From Epichloe hybrida (taxonomy: Eukaryota > Ascomycota > Sordariomycetes > Hypocreales > Clavicipitaceae): DNA of 64,000 nt. A program made the position numbers and the translations under genes. Numbering within the stretch: the first letter of the stretch is position 1; every line of letters begins with the position of its first letter. Shown here piece after piece: positions 34,458 to 47,600 of this stretch. The notes beneath the pieces are model-generated. The model had not been told where the DNA came from. It saw only the letters and a list, made by a program, of their open reading frames with translations, and did not search any database. Location of the stretch: NCBI GenBank assembly GCA_019022495.1, contig JAFEKR010000004.1:2356001-2420000 (forward strand), read 5' to 3'.

Positions 34458-37400
34458 ATGGATACCAATCAACAAGGTCAGGGACCTCTAGTCCCTGATC
34501 TTAGTGCGCAAGAGATTCTAAATAACTAGCTAAAAGAGCAGGTTATTAGACAATAAAATGCTATCGATCTAGTAATATAGAAGCTAGAGTCCTTAACTTT
34601 AGCTATTAATAATAGATCTATGGAGGGTGTGGAAGCTACTAAGCCTGCTAGTTAGCAGCAAGTTTAATAGCCTATTTAGCAAGATAAGGCACCTGAATCT
34701 AGCTTTGTACAAGCTGCCTTTAATAATTTAATTATTAAGGAATTTAATAAGAGGGTTTATAGCTTCCCTAAGACTGCTAAGCTTAAAGGAGCTGAAAATT
34801 TCGATCAATGGAAACAAGCCCTAACTATCCAATTTAGAGCTTTAGGCATGCCTAATTTTCTAGATAATCCGGATATTTCTAGGGTGCTAGGGGACGCTAA
34901 CCAAGCTATTATCCTTATGTTACTAAGGGATAGTTATACGGAAGGCCCCTAAGCCGCTATAACTTAGCAAAAATCACCTGAAGAAGCCTATAATTTACTT
35001 GTATGGCAGTATTCACATAGCGTTAAAATCCAGAGGGGGTCCCTATATTCTGAATTTTATAACCTGAATTTTCATGGATTTAAGGGGACTTTAGAAGCCT
35101 TTAATGCAGTCTTTAATAATCTACTAGCTAGATTATTGATTTTAGGGGTCTTAATTAATCCTATAGATTAGGTTAATTAATATCTTTAATCCCTAAAATT
35201 AACCTTCCCTTAGTGGGCTAAGAGGCAACGATTTAGCATGCATATGAATAGGGCTATAGGGGTCCCCTTAGAAGCCCTAAATCTTGAATTTCTGATGGCA
35301 GACCTTCTAGCTAAACAGAGGGATAAGTTATCTACGGTAGCCAAAGCCCTGAATTATAGGGCTAAAGACCTAGAAAAGGGTGCTAAAGACAAGGAAAAGG
35401 CCCCTAAAGGTTAGAAGAAGAAGAAAGAAGGCTCTGAAGAAAATAAGGGCTTTTCTAATTCTAATAAGAAGAAAAAGAAGCAAAAGGGTCAAAAATTAGA
35501 TAAAAAGGATACTAAAGAACTTACAGAATGTTCTTTTATGCTAGGAAATTATAACCTTTCTAACGGAGCCCTTAATCCGTACAAGAAACCTAGCAATTAC
35601 AAGACTAGTTATAAGAGCTCTAGCAATAGTAGCTCTAATTCTAGCTCTAGTGATTCGGATAATGAAAAACAAGAAATTAATACCTTAAATGGTTTTAATT
35701 ATTACAGTAAAGACATAAAAAAGGCCCTATTATATAATACAGGTTTGACTGTACATATAGTTAATTCTAGGGAGGTCTTTAGGGATTATACCCCTTTTAA
35801 GAAGGGGGAATCCAACCCTATTATAACTGGTGGTGGCCCTATTTATCCTAAGGGTCATGGTAGTGCTATTTTTAAGGTCTTATATTAAAAGAAACCTAAT
35901 AAATATAGGACCTTAGTGCTAAAGAATACTCTATATTTTCCTTAGCTTAATGTTAATATAGTTAGTAGCCTTATTCACTATATATCTAGCGGTTGCTTTA
36001 TAAAAAACTATCTTTATCTTAAAGATAGGTCTTGTATTGCTTACCTAGATGTAGAAAAACATGGTTTTTTCTTTTACGTTAAAAACTAATTTACACTAAC
36101 GTTACATAAAGAGCCCTGTAAAAAATCTCATTATATCCGACCTTTTACCTATGCTAGCTTTAGGGGTCATAGCTATCCGATTAGCTACCCTATAGAGGTT
36201 CAAATTCCCTCTAAAAAGCCGGATTAGGCTTCTGATTTAGACGAAATCGCTGAAATCGACGAAAATGATGATGATATTGAAGAAGTCGTACGGGATGATT
36301 TAGGGGATTTAGTCCCTTCTCCAATGCCTATAGCCCTAGGCTAGGTCCCTTATAAATCTAAAGAAATAGATTTAGGGGTGTTAGAGGGCCTTAGTGGAGG
36401 AAAAAGGTCCCTAATACCTCCCTAAGAGGCCTGTGGTTCTTAAGGGGCCTAGCAGGGGACTGACGGAGAGGGCCCTAATCTAGACCTAAATCTAGACCCT
36501 AATTCAGGCCCTAAAGACCTTCAATATCAAAAGTTACTAGAACTAGCTAGCCTATGGCATGTATGATTAGGGCACCTAGGGCTTCCTTTGCTAAAGAAAA
36601 CAAGCCTTATAACTAAAGGAATCCCTGATTTTTCTAAAATCAAGGATAAAGACTTTAAATGTATAGCTTGTGATTAATCTAAGGCAGTTAGAAGACCTAG
36701 GAAATTAGCTATCCCTGACCCCCCTAGAGCTCTAGATTAAATAGAGGGGGATACGCTAAAAATCAGCCCTGTACCGTACAATAAACAGTTAATTTGCTTA
36801 TTTCTAGTTAATCGAAAAACTAGATATAAGTGGGTGTTCTTATTACCCAATAAGGAAGGCCTAACTGTTTATAGGGCTATTAAGGGCTTCTTCAGAGGGC
36901 TTAAAAATCAACTAGGTTAATATCCTAGGCACCTTCACTTTAATAGGGGCTAAGAAATCGATTCTAGTTGTTAAACTTAGTTAAATTCTAAAGGGATTAA
37001 ATTTACAACTTCTAGTCCCTATATTTATAAGCAAAATGGATTAGCAAAGCGTTTAATTCGTACTATTCTAGATTGATTAAGGGCTACTATCCAGTGGGCA
37101 AAATTACCCTTATATCTATAGTGTTTTGTATTACCTGCAGTTGTTAACCTAGTTAATATAACTGCTAATACCACTAAGGATAAAAGCCCTAAACAACTAC
37201 TAGCTAGGGAGCTAAATTAGCCCTGTACGACTGATATTAGCAGTATTAGAGCCATAGGATCTCACTGTGAGATTCTAATCCCCCTAGAAAAACGACCTAA
37301 AGCCTAGAAGTTAGCAGCTAGGACTATCCCTAGAAGGTTATTAGCTAACTAGGTTCTAACACTTATCTAGTGTACATCCCCTCTAAAAGGCTAGTTACGA

Positions 37401-39439
37401 AGACTAGCTTTATTAAGATTATAGAGCCTATAGGTCCTGTCTCTAAAGGATTACCTAGGCTTTCTATAGGGGATAACCCTTTAGAGGGGGAAAATGATTT
37501 AGAAAATCAAGATCTAAATCAAGGTTTAAAGGATTACCCTATAGACAACATAGGAGGTCCCCCTATAGGTTAAGAAAAACACCCTATAAGGCTTGTACAA
37601 CCCCCTAAGGAACCGATTCTAGAGGCCTTAGAGGAGGCCACGCCTGTAACTTCCCTAGGAAATTAGATTTCAACTCCAGACCTCGATTTTGATAAAATTA
37701 CTGACTTTGACCCTAATATTGACCCTATGGATGTTAATATTAGTTCCCCTTTTTCTCTAGATTTCATAAAAGAAATCTGCTTTAAGGTATAGGAGAAGCT
37801 AAAGGAAAACAACCCTAATAGCCCTAAACCTAAGACTTAGAAGCAAGCTATATCTAGCCCTGAAAGGGATAAATAGATAGAAGCTATGTACAAGGAATAT
37901 AAATAGCTTCTAAAGGCTAGTACTTTTAAATTTATAGGGAAAGACTAAGTACCTAAGGGCCGAAAAGTACTAAAGAATAGGCTTGTTTATAAGCTTAAAA
38001 AGGATAAAGAAAATAATCCTTTAAAATACAAGGCCTGACTCGTTGCTAAGGGATTTATGCAAATCAAAGGTCTAGATTATCTAGAGACCTTTGCAGCCAT
38101 AAGCATTCCCCCTAGCTAGAGGATTTTACTAGCCCTAGCGGCTTGGAATAACTAGGAAATCGAATAGGTCAATTTTATAGGAGCTTTTCTTAATAGTAAG
38201 CTATAACAACAGATTTATATGGTTATTCCAGATGGATTTATTGAATTCCTTGAAGCAAATCCTAAATTAGCTAAATTAGCTAAAAGTTTTAGCTATAAAC
38301 CTTCTAAAGATTAAGTAATTTTATTATAGAAATCTTTATATGGCCTAAAACAAAGCTTAAGGGAGTGGTAACAAGCACTAATTGCAGTGCTAAAGTCCCT
38401 AGGATTTAGCCCTCTAATTTCTAACCTAGCTATATTCTATAATTCCTCCACCAAAACCTTTATCATCACGTATGTGAATGATTGTCTTCTAATTGGAATG
38501 GATTTACGTTATATCCAAAGACTTAAAAAGGAACTTCATAAAGTCTATCTAATAGAAGATAGGGGGCTGGCTGAATTCTTCTTAGGGGTTTAAATCGTAT
38601 AAGATAGACCTAATAGGGTCCTGAAAATTCATTAATCTTAGTATATCTTAGAGGCTTTAAATCAATTTAACATGCTAGATAGTAAGCCTATTAGCATACC
38701 TCTTCAGCTAGGCGTTTTAGCTACGCAGACCACTAAGCTTTTAATAGCTAGCGAAATCAAGCTCTATTAGTGCATTATAGGGACTATAATGTACCTAATG
38801 TTACTTACAAGGCTAGACGTGGCCTTTACACTTTAGTGGCTATCTATAGCACTAGCTAGGCCCTATATAGAGCACCTAAAAGCAGCCAAAAACCTGCTTA
38901 GGTACCTATTAGGGACTAAATTCCTCGCTATAATTTATAGGGGAGACCCTAAAGGTATAGCTAGTAAAAGCCTAATAGGTTATTACGATAGTGATTTTAT
39001 AGGGGATAAAAAGACCTCTAAATCAACCTATGCTTATCTATTTAAGCTAGCTAGCGGACCTATTAGCTGGAAATCAAAGAAAGCTAGTACGATAGCTCTA
39101 TTAACATTAGAAGCTAAAGCTAATGCTATCTGCGAGACCTTCCGGGAGCTATAATAGCTTTAGGGCTTATTTAAGGAGCTAAAAACCCCTATTTCTCCCC
39201 CTATCTAGATATATTGCGATAATTAAGGTGCTATAACCACTGCCTATAACCCTGCCTTACATAGCCGTACAAAGCATACCTTGCTAAAGTTTAACTATAT
39301 TAGGCAACAGGTTTTAGAGGGTTTAGCTAAGATCAAATATCTAGATACGAAGTCAATGCTTGCAGATGGCTTAACGAAACCGTTATCTAGGCCTCTTTAT
39401 TAGGATTTTATTAGGCTCTTAGGGCTTAATAATCACTAA
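34458..39439 (+). pseudogene. Copia gag-pol polyprotein, many stops and one frameshift
   Basis: ATG 34458 (MDTNQQGQGPLVPDL) opens one long frame, interrupted almost only by TAG or TAA at Gln or Trp positions. The order is: gag (34458-35700; Lys-rich C terminus near 35400-35500), protease motif LYNTGLTVHIVN (35732-35768; DTG changed to NTG), pre-integrase LGHLGLPLLKK (~36565), and integrase (36740-37110; KQNGLAKRLIRTI). A one-base loss near 37352 shifts the frame before YLVYIPSKR. Reverse transcriptase follows (37890-38600; YVND in place of YVDD, YGLKQSLREW), then RNase H (38980-39380; ISWKSKKASTIAL, KHTLLKFNYIRQQV). It ends GLNNH at TAA 39437-39439. Single-frame gag-pol with integrase before reverse transcriptase is the Ty1/copia layout. 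The D-to-N changes are G-to-A, as expected for RIP. Confidence 0.9.
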
Positions 39440-39645
39440 AAACCAATAACTAAATCCCTTTAATAGGGAACTAAAAATAACGCTAAAAAGGGAGCTATAT
39501 TTAACAATAGCTAGGAATTCAAAAGGGGGTCTTTTATCTTTTCCTGTTTTTCCCTTTTATCTGTTTTTATCTAAAAGTTCTTGTTTACCCTATATTACTT
39601 TGTACGCTTTTAATTAGCTTATACGTAATTCTTTTGTAGAGGGGG

Positions 39646-40465
39646 TGTTAAAAATAAGACCTATTTTTAGCCCTTTCTAGTTAAAGGACCTTTCTATTAC
39701 TAGCTTGCATTGCAAGCCTAACAGCTGCACTGCAGCTGTTAACGGTTGCGAAGGTAGCTGTCAATGGCTACGTCGCAGCTGTTAACAGCTGCGACTAACC
39801 GTGTGAATGACTAATCTAAATCAATTATTAATTATGGATTATTCAATTGCGTTATGGCTACAAGCGCAGCCACAACCGCAGCGCCACTAGTAATTAGGTA
39901 AGCTAGGGTGACGTAAGCAGGTTACCCTATAGCTATCTTTGACAGCGATTTTCTCTTTAACTAGAGGTCATATAAAAGTCTTACATATAGCAAATTGAAG
40001 CTAGAAGACAGGGCTTTTATTTTATGCAGGAATATTTTTTGGACCAAAATTTGGTGCATACGGGTTGCTAGTTTGTATGGTGGTGAGTCGATTTTTTGGA
40101 TTTTACATATAAATGAATTTTGCGGAAAATAAAAAGTGGCCTATAAGACCTCTTTAGCGGTCCGGATCCACCGATACGGTTAGTGGGTATATAAGAGGAA
40201 GAAGATCTTTTCAATCTAGCTAGATAGCTAGGCCTCTTAATCCAACAGCCGCATTGCCCGTATAACGTCACTAAAATCAATTCTATTAGTATATAAGATA
40301 TCGTAAAAGTCATCTAGATTGAATTCAATTAGTTAATAACTGCCGAAACCTTCCATTGCGTTACGTTAAATAAATATTTAACGTGGTGGTTCTACTGGTC
40401 CCCGACCGTAGAGCTACACCTGTACAGCTGTTGCCAGCTGGCAACTAGCTCCCTACAATTCAATA
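39646..40465 (+). repeat. Copia 3' LTR
   Basis: This 820-bp LTR is nearly identical to the 5' copy. Typical differences are GCCTGACAG to GCCTAACAG and GTCGCGAAGGTGG to GTTGCGAAGGTAG. It is followed by TSD ATAAC. Confidence 0.92.
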
Positions 40466-41335
40466 ATAACCTTTTTACTTAACTAAGATATTTTAGTTTA
40501 ATCCTTAACTTAGTGCGTTTTTAGCTATAAGAATCTCCTTTACCTAATACTCTAAGAGACCCTTATTAGTATTTATTATAATAAGCTCTAGTAGTAGCTA
40601 CTTATTAGCTAGCTTTTAGCTTAGTAATAGGTTATTTACTATATATTACACTAAATCTATGTAAAAGATAAAATATAGTCCCCTTAGGATATCTAATTTA
40701 ATAGTTAAAGGTATAGGAACTTTAAGCACCTTATATTTAGCTATAACCTAATCTAACTTCTTATAGGGTTAGTTTATCTTAATATTCTAAAGGCTTAATT
40801 ACATATAGTCCCTTACCTAGAATTATTCTATAGGCCTATAACTACTATTTATATCTTTCTATTAGCACTACTATATAAAAGCTATTATAGCTTATATTAA
40901 ATCTATACTACTCTTAAGATACTATAAAAAGGGTTAGGCCTTACCCTTTACTAAGGTTATAAATAAACCTATTAGTAATAAGTCCTAGATTACTAGTTTA
41001 TTAAAACTATATAGGGCTGTATTTACACTTACTCCTATTACTAATAAATCCCTATTATTTAATGCTAATTAGTATACTAGGAGATATTCTAGCTATTTAA
41101 ATTAGCAGAATAAAAGCATTACCTATAGTACTACTTACACTTCCTAGTTAGCTCTTTCTATACTACTATTTATCTATAGGTAGTATAATATAAAAAGTAG
41201 TTATTAGGTGCTAACTTTCTTATAGAGTTTAGTCTAGAAGCTACTAAGCTAATCTAACCTATAGTCTATAATAATTTATATAGGAAACCTATAAAACCAC
41301 TACTAGTAGTGCTTAAATTATTCTATATATGCTTT
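40466..41335 (-). mobile_element. G internal region between Copia and TRIM
   Basis: This is RIP-degraded element G sequence, expected to hold the integrase part of pol on the minus strand. I could not identify zinc-finger or catalytic residues with confidence. Confidence 0.55.
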
Positions 41336-41938
41336 TGTCAGGTGCGCGCGCGTACGTGTGGCTTGATAATTAATTGTAAGGTGCAATGCGAGCGAGAGCT
41401 AGCATTAGTGAATCTTTTAGTGGTTTAATGGCTTACTTACATACCTTTAGGTTCTAATATTAATGCTAGCTCTTATGGGTCTTCTAGTGTGCTAGTCCTA
41501 GGTTTAAATCCTTATAGTCCTAGGTTTAATTCCTATAGCTAAATTAACCTAGCAAGTCTAGGTTTAAATTACTAGGCTAGGTGCTTATATTAGGCTTATA
41601 GGGCAGGTATAGGCGCACACTTATATAAGGTTACGTGCACTAGGTAATATATAGGCCTAGCTACTATGCGTACTAGGCCTTAGGGGTTTATAATTAGTTG
41701 ATTATCTTAGAGGCCATGGATAACCAGGCCTAATCTAAGCTAAGGTTACGTTACTAGCCACTAGCCTATGTGGGGCCCTTAGCTTAGGGCGAGCCTTATA
41801 AGGGAAGGGATAATTGTTAGGTGCGCGCGCGTATGTGTGGCTTAATAATTAATTATAAGGTGCAATGCAAGCGAGAGCTAGCATTGGTGAATCTTTTGGT
41901 GGTTTAATGGCTTACCCGCACACCTTCGGGTTCTGACA
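41336..41938 (+). mobile_element. TRIM (terminal-repeat retrotransposon in miniature)
   Basis: Two 124-bp LTRs (41336-41459, 41815-41938) have ends TGTCAGGTGCGCGCGCG and CGGGTTCTGACA and flank only 355 bp of non-coding sequence. TSD GCTTT lies at 41331-41335 and 41939-41943. The purine tract AAGGGAAGGGA precedes the right LTR, which sets plus orientation. It has no ORF, so it must have moved using enzymes of another LTR element. Confidence 0.9.
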
Positions 41939-43696
41939 GCTTTAGCCTTTATTAATATTATTACCTTTAACTAAATATACTTAGATAGCTAGTCTATAAT
42001 AACTATTAGGAACCATAGCTAGTCCTAGTCCTAAGCTAGTAGCTTAGTTATAAAGTTAATAGATATTTATAACTAGTACTTATTAGGTAGTAAAATTAGC
42101 TTTAATAAGCCTTATTATAGCTATTAGCTTTTTTATCCTTTATAATAGTAATAGTTCTATATAAATTAAGCTATATCCTATAATATACTATCTTAATAGA
42201 AGTCCCTTTAAAGTGCCTTAAAGGTTATATTCTAGCCTAGGTAACCTAATAAGGGTAAGTTATAAACCTATTATATTAATATTATAGTTAATAGTTCCTA
42301 TTTAGGAACCTATATTTACCCCTAGAATTAGAGTGTGCCTTTTACACTAATTTAATAGTCTATAATCTACTCTTTAGTATTAGTAGTATCTAGGAATTTC
42401 CTAGCCCTTACTACCACTATATTAAGCTATAACCTATAAGCCTTATCCTAGGTTATAGACTAGTCCTATAGAGACTAAAGGTATATATCTATAAATATTA
42501 ACTTGCCTATAAGGGGTCTCCTTAATATAGGCAGGTTATTACCTATAATAACTCTCTCTATTACTAAAATAGGTATAAGGTAAGCATATAAGTATCCTCT
42601 CCTAAAGCTAAATTTCATAGGCCTTATTATAAACTAAACTATTAAGGTCTTTACTTTCTCTATTTCTAGCCCTTCTAGATAATATTATAATAACACATTA
42701 GGTTATTTTGCCTATGTGCCTAGTCTATATTATAAATAGAAATTAAAAAGTGCTAGAGTCTTAGCTTACTATATTTATTATTTTAATATCTTCCTTAGCA
42801 CTATAAAGTATTTTAAGTTCTTATAGTCTATTAAAATTATATATAGCTTACTTATGCTTTATAGCTTAGCTAACTATACCTTAAGGCAAGAAATAATTAC
42901 TAGTAGCTCCTTATTATAAATAGTGTAATTTTACTAAGTAAGCTATAATTAGGCTAAATAGTAAGCTACTAGGTATAAGATACTATTATTACTAAACTAG
43001 AAGAGATAACCTCCTAATGCTATTCCTAAGTAGTTTGCCTTTACTAATATCTCCTTCTTTAGATCTTACTATATTAGGATTAAGTATAATATAAAGGCTA
43101 CTTTAAGTGCCTTAAAAGCCTTATTATACTTTTCTATCTAGTAAAATAAGGCTCCTTTCTTTATTAAGTTAATAAGAGGGCTTACTATATCTAAGAAATT
43201 TAGTATAAAATTATAATAGAAGTTAGTAAAGCTAAGAAACCTATAGACTTCCTAGACCCTTATTAGTACCTCCTAGTCCTAGATTACTATAATCTTCTCC
43301 TTATCTAAGTAAATTACTTTCCTTACCTAGATAATAAACCTAAGGTACTTAACCTCCTTAGTTATAAAGATATACTTCTTAATATCTAGATTTAGGCTTG
43401 CTTATTATAGCCTAGATAGCACACTATAAACCTTCTATATATAGTCCTTATATAATTTACCTAAGTAAACTAATATATTATTAAAATAAGTAGTAATATA
43501 ATTACTAAGGATACTACTTAACACGCTATTAATATATCTCTAGAAGGTTACTAGCGCGCTTACTAACCTAAAGAGGTATACTGATTACTTAAATAAGCTA
43601 AATCTTATATAGAATATAGTCTAGTATTCCTTACCTTTAGTAATATATATTTAGTAAAATATAAATTATATATTTAGCTTTATAAACTACCTTACC
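41939..43696 (-). mobile_element. G internal region: RNase H and second half of reverse transcriptase
   Basis: The minus-strand translation gives PLGLVSALVTFQRYINS, NNILVYLGKLYKDYI, LNLDIKKYIF, VYRFLSFTNFYYNFI, then the RNase H text DYKNLKYF. This is the usual gypsy order. Insert H splits the domain at 43697 with TSD TTACC. Confidence 0.8.
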
Positions 43697-43977
43697 TGTT
43701 GCTTCCTCTGGACGATAGTTATTCCGGCCGTGGCCAAAGAGTGAAGCCACTAAAGGGATGCACGCAATGCGATTAGATGCATCACAAGCTACCCTGCTCC
43801 GTTAGTAGTAGCACTACACTATAGCCTTACTTTTCCCCCCTTTTTACTTACCTTCTCTTCTAGCTAGATTTCTCTCCTTCTCCCTCTTTTCTTCTCTCTT
43901 AGTTATTAGCTATTATTATTAACTTTATTAAATTTAACCCCTTTACACTAGTGTAACGTTCCTTAGTGTAACTAATA
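43697..43977 (+). repeat. H 5' LTR
   Basis: This 281-bp LTR runs from TGTTGCTTCCTCTGGACG to GTGTAACTAATA (RIP-altered ...CTAACA). Confidence 0.88.
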
Positions 43978-44499
43978 CTAATTAGTAGTTAACTATAATC
44001 ATAGATAAGTTAGGTATTATAAGAAAAGACATTTCTATAGACACTATAGCTACTACCCCTTATTATACTAAATTAACGGTTATTGTAGTAAAGAGGTATA
44101 ACTATAGAGTGTGCTAAAGGAAGATAGACTAGAATCCTAGTAATAAGCTTATTAGACTTCTAAGAGATTAATCTATTAACTCTTAGGCCTTTAGGATATT
44201 TAGTTAATTATTAATCTTATTATTTATCATAAGAAAACTAACTAAATAACTAAATCTATTGCTATAAGGCATTTTATTTAAACCTAATATTAAAAACAAT
44301 CCTTAGCTAAGCTAGCTAACCTATATAACCTCCTTTTACACTCTCTTTATAACCCCTCTTCTCTCTTTATAGCTTTTTACGCCTTAGTATTCTAAACATT
44401 AAGTTATTTCTGCTTTTATACTATCTTTATAGCTTACTCTTCCCTCTTTTTGCTATTTTTCCCTCTTTTATACTTTTTCCTATTGTTTTTTATTGTTTC

Positions 44500-44640
44500 C
44501 CTCTATTTATCCTATTAATCCTATTAATCCTATTAATCCTGCTAATCCTATTTATCCTATTTTGTTTATCCTATTTATTCCGTCCTATTTATTCCGTCCT
44601 GTTTATCTTATTTATCCTATTTATCCTGCTTATTTTATAA
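44500..44640 (+). repeat. 9-bp repeat tract in the H leader/gag region
   Basis: Repeated CCTATTAAT, CCTATTTAT and related units read as Asn-Pro-Ile or Ile-Tyr-Pro strings. An apparent 67-codon ORF here (44493-44696) is only this low-complexity tract. Confidence 0.8.
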
Positions 44641-47600
44641 GCAAAGCTCTAGGCTTTATTATGTTAATTATAGCACTTCTACCCTATTTTTATTAGCCTT
44701 ATTAATTTAAGACTAATATTACTAGAGGGATAGAACTAGAGGGTAAAAGAATAATAAGGGGCACTCCCTAAAACACGCCCCTTTTCTCTAAACCCCTATA
44801 AGTATCTTTAAAGATAACTATCCTTAAAAGACCTTAAGAGAATAAACTCCTACTATATCTATAACCACTTACTAGTAAGCTTATAAGAGATTAGAAAGAA
44901 TTTAATAATCTAGATCCTAAGACTACCACATAGCCTAAGCTTAATAATTATATTATAGGGTTTATTAACCTTAGTAAGCATTAGGGCTAGAGAGATAATA
45001 ACCTCTAGGAATTATTCTAAGAGGACTTTAAAGGCTAGTCTAAGGATACCTTTAAAAGAGTAAATAAGGATATTATAAGAGAGCTATATAACTCTCTATA
45101 AGATCACGGCGTTCTTATTAAATAAGGCCTAGGATATTTAATCCTAGTATTACTTAAAGAAGTGCTTTATTAAACCTTAATACCCTATTAGCTAAAAGAA
45201 AGGTTAAGATCCTCTAAACAACCTTAAATATAACCTTTATAGGCCACTACTATAAAGACCTTGCTTAATATTCCTAGCTCCTAAAGGGAATAATTACTAT
45301 ATCCTTTATAAGAACCCCTATAATAATCTTAGTTATATTAGGAGCTTAACCCTTAATAGTTTAATTTCCCTCCCTAATACTTTCCTTTTAATAAGCAGAT
45401 TATAAAGAAGATCTCTAAGCTTATAAAGATATATAAGGATAGTAACTATTATAGTAAAAAGCTATATAACTTTCTCTTGCTAAAGCTTACGCTCTTTAAG
45501 AGTAAGTATAACTAGATTAACCTCCCTAAGTTATATTTTAGTAAAGCATTCCCTATTATATTAATAGAAAATACTAAATAACACTTTCTTAATTACCTTA
45601 CTAGTAAAAACCTCTTATATAAAGAGATAATTATAAATATTTATTAATACTTTAAGATAGAGAGTAATTAATAATTTTACTAATATAAATAAAGTAATAT
45701 AACTCTTAAGAATATTATTACTTAAAACCTTAATAAGACTAAGCTTAAGTGCCTTAAGATTTTATTAACTACCTTAAAGAGAGTTTATAAAGGGCTATAC
45801 CCCTCTAATATAGTAAATATAAAGCTTTATAAGTAAACCTTAAATATAGTCTTTAGTATCCCTAAATATTAGGTAGTAAAGTATATACACACGCTAGGCT
45901 TTAAGAACCTTACTAGTAACCTCTATAAATTAATTATAATTATAAAGAGTAATATAAGGAGTAACTAATATTACTAGTATTAAGATAAAGACCTATTAAA
46001 GGTAATGTTTATAGACTACTAATATAGCTAATAGAATTAAAGAGACTAAGAAAAAGAAAGTTATTATAGTAACTTTAGATAACTTAAGCAATGCTTTATT
46101 TATAGTAAGAGTAGCTACTAGTTATTAAACTATACTAATACTAAATATTAGAAAGAGAAAGAGAGGTAGTAAGCTAGTAAGAACTATTATTTACTTCCTA
46201 TAGAGAAGAAGTTTTAGGTATTCCTTATTTTATTTAAAGGAAATAATAGTAATAATAAAGAGGAAATAAAAGACTAGGAAATATAGCTTAAGGCCTTTAC
46301 TTAGGACTAAGATAATAGTAATAAGGATATTAAGAAAAAGCTATTATTAAAGGCATAACTTAGTATTATATAATTCTTCTACGTAGGATTATAAATAATA
46401 GATAACGTTAATATTCTTATAACACTTAAGAATTAAGCTTTTTAACACGCCTTACTTAAGTAAGAGCTATACCTTAAAGAGGCTTCTAATAAAGATAATT
46501 TAATCTATTATACCTCTAAAGGATACTATTTTAAAGAGATCTTTAGAGAAATTATACTAGATATAGGAGCCTTAGGCTAATTAACTACTAGTCTAGCATA
46601 AGCTAAAGCCTTGCTAAGATTAATGCTATTATTAATAATTAAACCCTATAACCTAGAAGTTATTTACTTTAGTGCTAGATTAGTAATAATATATAGCGTT
46701 ATCTATATGCTTATAAAGCTTAGCTAAATTAACTTTTATATCCTTAATACTACTACACCCTTTCTCTTTTCCCTTACTAATATAAATAAAATAAAGGTTA
46801 AGATTAATAACCTTACTAATATATTAATTTAAAATAATAAGACTATACCTATTGTGCGTAAATAGGGCTACCCTTAGTAGCTTCTAGAGGCAAGAGAAAC
46901 CGCCACTTTTTACCTATTAGAAGGAGAGATTTATTAACTTCACTAAAGGTTTAGTTATCCCTTAATTTAATAGCTTATAAAGATTCTTTAATAAGCTAGT
47001 TATAATATTAAATATTATATAATTAAGAAGCTAACTAAAGTCTATTACTATTATTAGATAAATAGAAAAGCCCCTAGCTAGTTTAAATTCTCCCTTAAAG
47101 ATAACTATAACTTTAACTATAAGATTATTATTAATATTATGCAAATTAATAGCTAGCTAGTCCTTTATGTTATTAATTTAGTAACCTTATTTTAAGTAGC
47201 CTAATTCCTTAACCCTAAGAAGTAAAAAGCTTATAATATCTAGGATATAATTAGAGAGTGCTAGATTAATATATATCTAGGCCCTTTAGACTAGATTATT
47301 TATAATGCTAGTAATAACTTTACCTTAGCTAAATTTAGGCATTATGCTTACTTAATATTAATTAATATTAATAAGATACCTATTAAAGCTTATAATAGCA
47401 TTAAAAAGGTTAAGAGATATCATAGACCTCTTTGCTAGGCTTATAATATTATTATAGACTTAATTAGTAAGGAAATTACTCCTAAGTAATAACTCTAGAT
47501 AGCTATTAAAGCTATTAATAACTTAGCAAGCCCTAATAGCCTTATACTAACCTTACTAGTCTTTAGAGCTTACCTATAGATAATAGATAAGTTATTACTA

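Larger units (their letters stand above)
33009..40465 (+). mobile_element. Ty1/copia retrotransposon, moderately RIP-altered
   Basis: Two 820-bp LTRs (33009-33828, 39646-40465) flank an internal region with a half-tRNA-type primer-binding site, gag-pol, and a polypurine tract (AGAGGGGG at 39639-39645). TSD is ATAAC at 33004-33008 and 40466-40470. It is far less AT-shifted than host element G, and the LTRs differ mainly by C/T and G/A changes. It is therefore a younger insertion that has passed through fewer RIP cycles. Confidence 0.93.

Noticed and set aside
37370..37573. Separate small genes at 35538-35888, 37370-37573 and 38387-38593
   Set aside because: They are stop-free stretches of the single Copia gag-pol and were folded into it.
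40068..40313. 81-codon ORF on the minus strand
   Set aside because: It lies inside the Copia 3' LTR, and the 5' LTR does not support it as a conserved protein.
44493..44696. Hydrophobic ORF with repeated Asn-Pro-Ile
   Set aside because: It is the translation of a 9-bp repeat inside element H.
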